Below, in pieces: positions 61,415-64,000 of a DNA stretch of 64,000 nucleotides. Made by a program: the position numbers and the translations under genes. The notes under the pieces were generated by a model, which searched no databases, was not told where the DNA came from, and worked only from the letters and a program-made list of their open reading frames with translations. Origin of the DNA: Candidatus Melainabacteria bacterium. GTDB lineage: Bacteria > Cyanobacteriota > Vampirovibrionia > Obscuribacterales > Obscuribacteraceae. Location of the stretch: positions 123,806-187,805 of the forward strand of contig PLZS01000115.1 of assembly GCA_003153555.1 (NCBI GenBank). The letters run 5' to 3'. Within the stretch, counting starts at the first letter, position 1; the number at the start of each line of letters is the position of its first letter.

Positions 61415-62377
61415 TTACTTTATTGGCACAATTTGAGGCACCACTTTTTTTCCGTGCACATTGAAAACAAGATAGTGATAGTAGCCCCCTGGTCCTGAGT
61501 TCAGCGGAGCACCGGCGCCGCCTGAGACCAAATATGTCGGAGGCTCGCCGGCATTGTGCGATGGCGCATGAGTAACGTCATTCGGTGATTGAGGGTTGTA
61601 ATAAAGGTGTTCGTGGGCGGCGAGCAGAAAGGAAACATTCCTGAACTGAGAAATTATTTGTTTTATTGCATTACCAGAAGCCCGATCCAAAGCGGCAGTT
61701 GGATCACTAGCGTATACAGAATGGTGCATGAAAATGAAAACGTGAGTCTTGTTGTGGAATTGCTCCAGTTGAGCTTGCAACCAATTTAGTTGAGTCTGTG
61801 AAACGTATCCAGGATCAAGATTTTTGTCACCACCAATTGGCTTACCTGGGGATCTTGGTACGCCTGGCGGCGCGATTTCCTCGGTGTCTAAAGCAATAAA
61901 GGCGGAATTTCCATATACAAAACTGCCGTATTTCTGCGCCATATATTTTTCGTACCATGACTGCATAATTGGGTTTGGCACGTCATCTTTGTTGTCCATC
62001 TCATGGTTTCCAGGCGCGTTGAAAATCGGGACATTTGCCTGAGCGGCTAGATTTAAGAACTCATTGTATTCTGCGGAGATAGTTTTTTCGCTATCAGGAT
62101 TCTTTCCGTAAATCGTGTCACCAAGCCAAATAATGAAGGTTGGTTTAGATCGAGCTGCCTCTGCAAGAATTTTTTTTACTGTGTCGGTCGCCGGTAGATC
62201 AGCGGAGGCTGGTCTATTGTCACCACATGCGAAGAAAGTGAACGATGGCGTCTCAGGCGGTTTAAGAGCCTGGGTGCCCGGCAAGTTTGACAATGGTCCA
62301 GTCGGATTAGCTGCAATACTAGGAGTTGCACAAATCGAAATCAGCCCAGACACGCCTAACAGAAAGTATTTATTCAT
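61415..62377 (-). CDS. Secreted metallophosphoesterase (calcineurin-like)
   Basis: A 320-residue protein with a signal peptide (residues about 5-22). The metal-binding motifs occur in order: FACGDNR, WLGDTIYG, APGNHEMDN, FMHHSVY and LAAHEHLYY, the layout of purple-acid-phosphatase/calcineurin-like enzymes. It likely cleaves phosphate esters in the periplasm, scavenging phosphate; exact substrate unknown. It is convergent with the 95-residue gene. Confidence 0.88.
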   Translation of the reverse strand: MNKYFLLGVSGLISICATPSIAANPTGPLSNLPGTQALKPPETPSFTFFACGDNRPASADLPATDTVKKILAEAARSKPTFIIWLGDTIYGKNPDSEKTISAEYNEFLNLAAQANVPIFNAPGNHEMDNKDDVPNPIMQSWYEKYMAQKYGSFVYGNSAFIALDTEEIAPPGVPRSPGKPIGGDKNLDPGYVSQTQLNWLQAQLEQFHNKTHVFIFMHHSVYASDPTAALDRASGNAIKQIISQFRNVSFLLAAHEHLYYNPQSPNDVTHAPSHNAGEPPTYLVSGGAGAPLNSGPGGYYHYLVFNVHGKKVVPQIVPIK

Positions 62378-62460
62378 TGGAATCCTGCATCATTCTCGGA
62401 ACCGCTAATTTTAGTCGTGAATGATAACATTTGTCGCAACGTACGTTCAATTTGTTCAAT

Positions 62461-63066
62461 TCATTCTGCGTGGAATAGATAAAGGTCTTTGTCTGGGGAA
62501 GGAGTGCTTGTGATCAAATGCAGGCTGAATGGAAAATAGCTGTCGCTTTCATGTTTATAAAATCCATATCGTCCTAAGTCAATGCAGACCTGATTGAAGC
62601 ATTCGTTCGGAACACTAATCGCTGAGATAGTCGACTGTTTGAGTTTCAGGTCAAGAGTCAAGCGAGCCAATGCGTTGGCAATCGCGGCTGACTCAGATGC
62701 GGCTTCGTCTGTGCGGTTTACTATGATTGTGCCCAGTTTGAAATTCCCGAACGGTAGCTTGTTTACGCGATGACAACCAATTATTTCTCCATTGTGATAC
62801 CACAAATCCTCATAGGTCTGAGGTTGGTGATGTCTGGAATCGCCTGGTACTATGCACTTCACGTGCACGTTAATCACGGGAAATAGTTTCGATCCGTTAT
62901 TTTTAAAGTAGTTTGAGAGACGTGTAACGTCAACATGGAGAATCCAGTCGTTTGCAGAACGCAGACGTTTCTCATCTGGTTCTTCCTGGATGTAAGCTTT
63001 AGCCGGAGATGCGTAGAAAAACATTGCTGCAAGTAAAGCAAACAGAAGTCGACTAAGCCCGTTCAT
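62461..63066 (-). CDS. Secreted hypothetical protein (201 aa)
   Basis: Started at ATG 63064-63066, with GGTGAT seven nt upstream; two earlier codons are possible. A signal peptide (core LLFALLAAMFFYA, cleavage near AKAY) is followed by a mixed alpha/beta domain with VTRLSNYFKNNGSKLFPVINVHVKC and SESAAIANALARLTLDLKL. No family recognised. It is divergent from the membrane-protein gene that follows. Confidence 0.6.
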   Translation of the reverse strand: MNGLSRLLFALLAAMFFYASPAKAYIQEEPDEKRLRSANDWILHVDVTRLSNYFKNNGSKLFPVINVHVKCIVPGDSRHHQPQTYEDLWYHNGEIIGCHRVNKLPFGNFKLGTIIVNRTDEAASESAAIANALARLTLDLKLKQSTISAISVPNECFNQVCIDLGRYGFYKHESDSYFPFSLHLITSTPSPDKDLYLFHAE

Positions 63067-63174
63067 GCTTCCCATCACCAAGTCGTTTGTAATGCTCCTC
63101 CGCCCATGTTTTGCTTCCAGGGTGTAAAGTGGGAGCAGGTGACCCGTTTACTTTTACCATGTAGGTCCGAAAAT

Positions 63175-63681
63175 ATGAATATTCTGATAAGCCCGCAGGC
63201 TTCGCTTGCGGTGGGGATCGCTCTCATGCTTTTGGGTGCTTCGTTTTTTTACAAATCGGCCGTTGCTGTGGTTAAAGGCTCGGTGCTTTATTGGGCAGGC
63301 TTCCTGCCTCTAACTGTCGTTTCTCCATTTTTCATTCACTTGCCGGCAAGCAAAAATTCGATGATCAAACGGGCCGAGGGCATATGGGTGCAAACCGTGA
63401 TGGCACCCATTTTTGTGGTGGTTGGTATGCTGTGCTCTCTGTCTGGTGCCGAGTACGCTGGTTATCCCGCTGTAGATCTGGTGAACTTGACCCTGCACGG
63501 AGGGAAAGCTGGGGCTCCAATTTTGTCATTTAGTAAGACGCGCGGATTTAGGTTTCCTGTGTTTTCACGTTCGAGTCCAGCTGTGGGCAAATTGTTCAAT
63601 GCTCCGGTAAATTTGGAATCGCATCAAGAGATAGTGCCAAGAAATAATCAGAGCTTGCAGCAAGAGCTTGACAGCAAGTAG
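63175..63681 (+). CDS. Membrane protein of unknown function (168 aa)
   Basis: ATG 63175; the frame is open 23 codons upstream but without a site. Three hydrophobic segments (about 8-30, 36-55 and 78-98) are followed by a soluble basic C-terminus with SKTRGFRFPVFSRSSPAV and a Gln-rich end. No family recognised. It is convergent with the sensor kinase, 12 bp apart. Confidence 0.55.
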   Translation: MNILISPQASLAVGIALMLLGASFFYKSAVAVVKGSVLYWAGFLPLTVVSPFFIHLPASKNSMIKRAEGIWVQTVMAPIFVVVGMLCSLSGAEYAGYPAVDLVNLTLHGGKAGAPILSFSKTRGFRFPVFSRSSPAVGKLFNAPVNLESHQEIVPRNNQSLQQELDSK

Positions 63682-63693
63682 CACCGAAAGCAA

Positions 63694-64000
63694 TTACAAG
63701 TCTTTAGTTTCCGCCGTTTGGACGTTGGGCGGTTCTACACCTGCGTGGTCCGAAGCCGCCTGTAATCTGATCTCGACTTCTAATCCGCGCGGTTGGCGAT
63801 TGCGGATCGCCAGCGAGCCGTTGCACGATTCGATACAAGTTTGCACGATGGCCAGGCCCAGACCAACTCCGCCTGAGCTGCGGCTTCGTGATGGTTCAGG
63901 TCGAAAGAACGGTTCTGTTAAATGCTCAATTGCATTTTGTGGCACTCCCGGTCCACTGTCCGAAGTGATTATGCTTATTTCTTTGCCTGAGTGAATTGCT
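63694..64000 (-). CDS. Sensor histidine kinase, partial (right edge)
   Basis: The 3' end of a histidine kinase; the frame is open to the window edge. The ATP-binding HATPase_c motifs are intact: G1 box TSDSGPGVP, F box EPFFRP and G2 box GGVGLGLAIV, followed by a conserved LAIRNRQPRGLEVEIRL strand and a ~20-residue tail. The sensor, dimerisation domain and phospho-His lie outside the window, as would the response regulator. Signal unknown. Confidence 0.88.
   Translation of the reverse strand, partial: AIHSGKEISIITSDSGPGVPQNAIEHLTEPFFRPEPSRSRSSGGVGLGLAIVQTCIESCNGSLAIRNRQPRGLEVEIRLQAASDHAGVEPPNVQTAETKDL

Overview
The window looks like chromosomal DNA (roughly 48-50% GC by eye) from a Gram-negative-type bacterium, most likely a non-photosynthetic relative of cyanobacteria (Vampirovibrionia/Melainabacteria, Obscuribacter-like). 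That placement is inference. It rests on an rsmE - small gene - pipY/yggS - sepF cluster, accD-accA together, a Ser/Thr kinase with an N-terminal zinc-ribbon-like segment, and a large roadblock-domain protein, alongside envelope genes (DsbD type, BamE-like, Spy-like, lipoprotein). No tRNA, rRNA, CRISPR, transposase or phage gene was seen.

Layout. 0-5 kb: two tandem paralogous GT-C type membrane glycosyltransferases (the first runs off the left edge), then a GH1 beta-glycosidase. 5-10 kb: DsbD-like thiol-disulfide transporter, Bcp peroxiredoxin, and an amino-acid ABC operon (permease, ATPase, binding lipoprotein). 10-14 kb: a 1148-residue membrane-anchored scaffold with repeated short motifs and a C-terminal roadblock domain. 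14-20 kb: pheS-pheT, a NUDIX gene, a tiny basic protein, obgE. 20-25 kb: PC4-like protein, M23 peptidase, small envelope and hypothetical genes, an alpha/beta hydrolase and a nucleotidyltransferase pair. 25-29 kb: sepF, pipY, rsmE, then accD-accA. 29-39 kb: Ser/Thr kinase, MFS exporter, sulfatase, an ArgH-like protein preceded by two very small ORFs, a sugar-nucleotide pyrophosphorylase. 39-44 kb: HIT protein, GAF-GAF-GGDEF cyclase, groES-groEL. 44-49 kb: secreted hypotheticals, ABC exporter, small proteins. 49-53 kb: MEDS-domain protein, truncated pyrC, pyrD, B12-radical SAM enzyme. 53-64 kb: HEAT-like protein, several broken genes, a 1357-residue protein with annexin-like segments, Spy-like protein, metallophosphoesterase, and a sensor kinase cut by the right edge.

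The most notable items are: the roadblock scaffold with at least eight recurring short amphipathic motifs; the annexin-like giant with a degenerate tandem-repeat region and a LysM-like C-terminus; a dispersed palindromic intergenic repeat family (GGAGCGC...GCGCTCC); interleaved inverted repeats ahead of two micro-ORFs; an ArgH homologue lacking the superfamily catalytic serine; a class 2-like PyrD with Cys where Ser is expected, next to a half-length PyrC; and a run of disrupted genes between 49 and 61 kb (two in-frame TGAs, two single-base frameshifts, one truncation) that are either real decay, recoding or assembly errors.

Several genes use TTG starts with good Shine-Dalgarno sequences, so start calls were made from ribosome sites rather than the longest frame.
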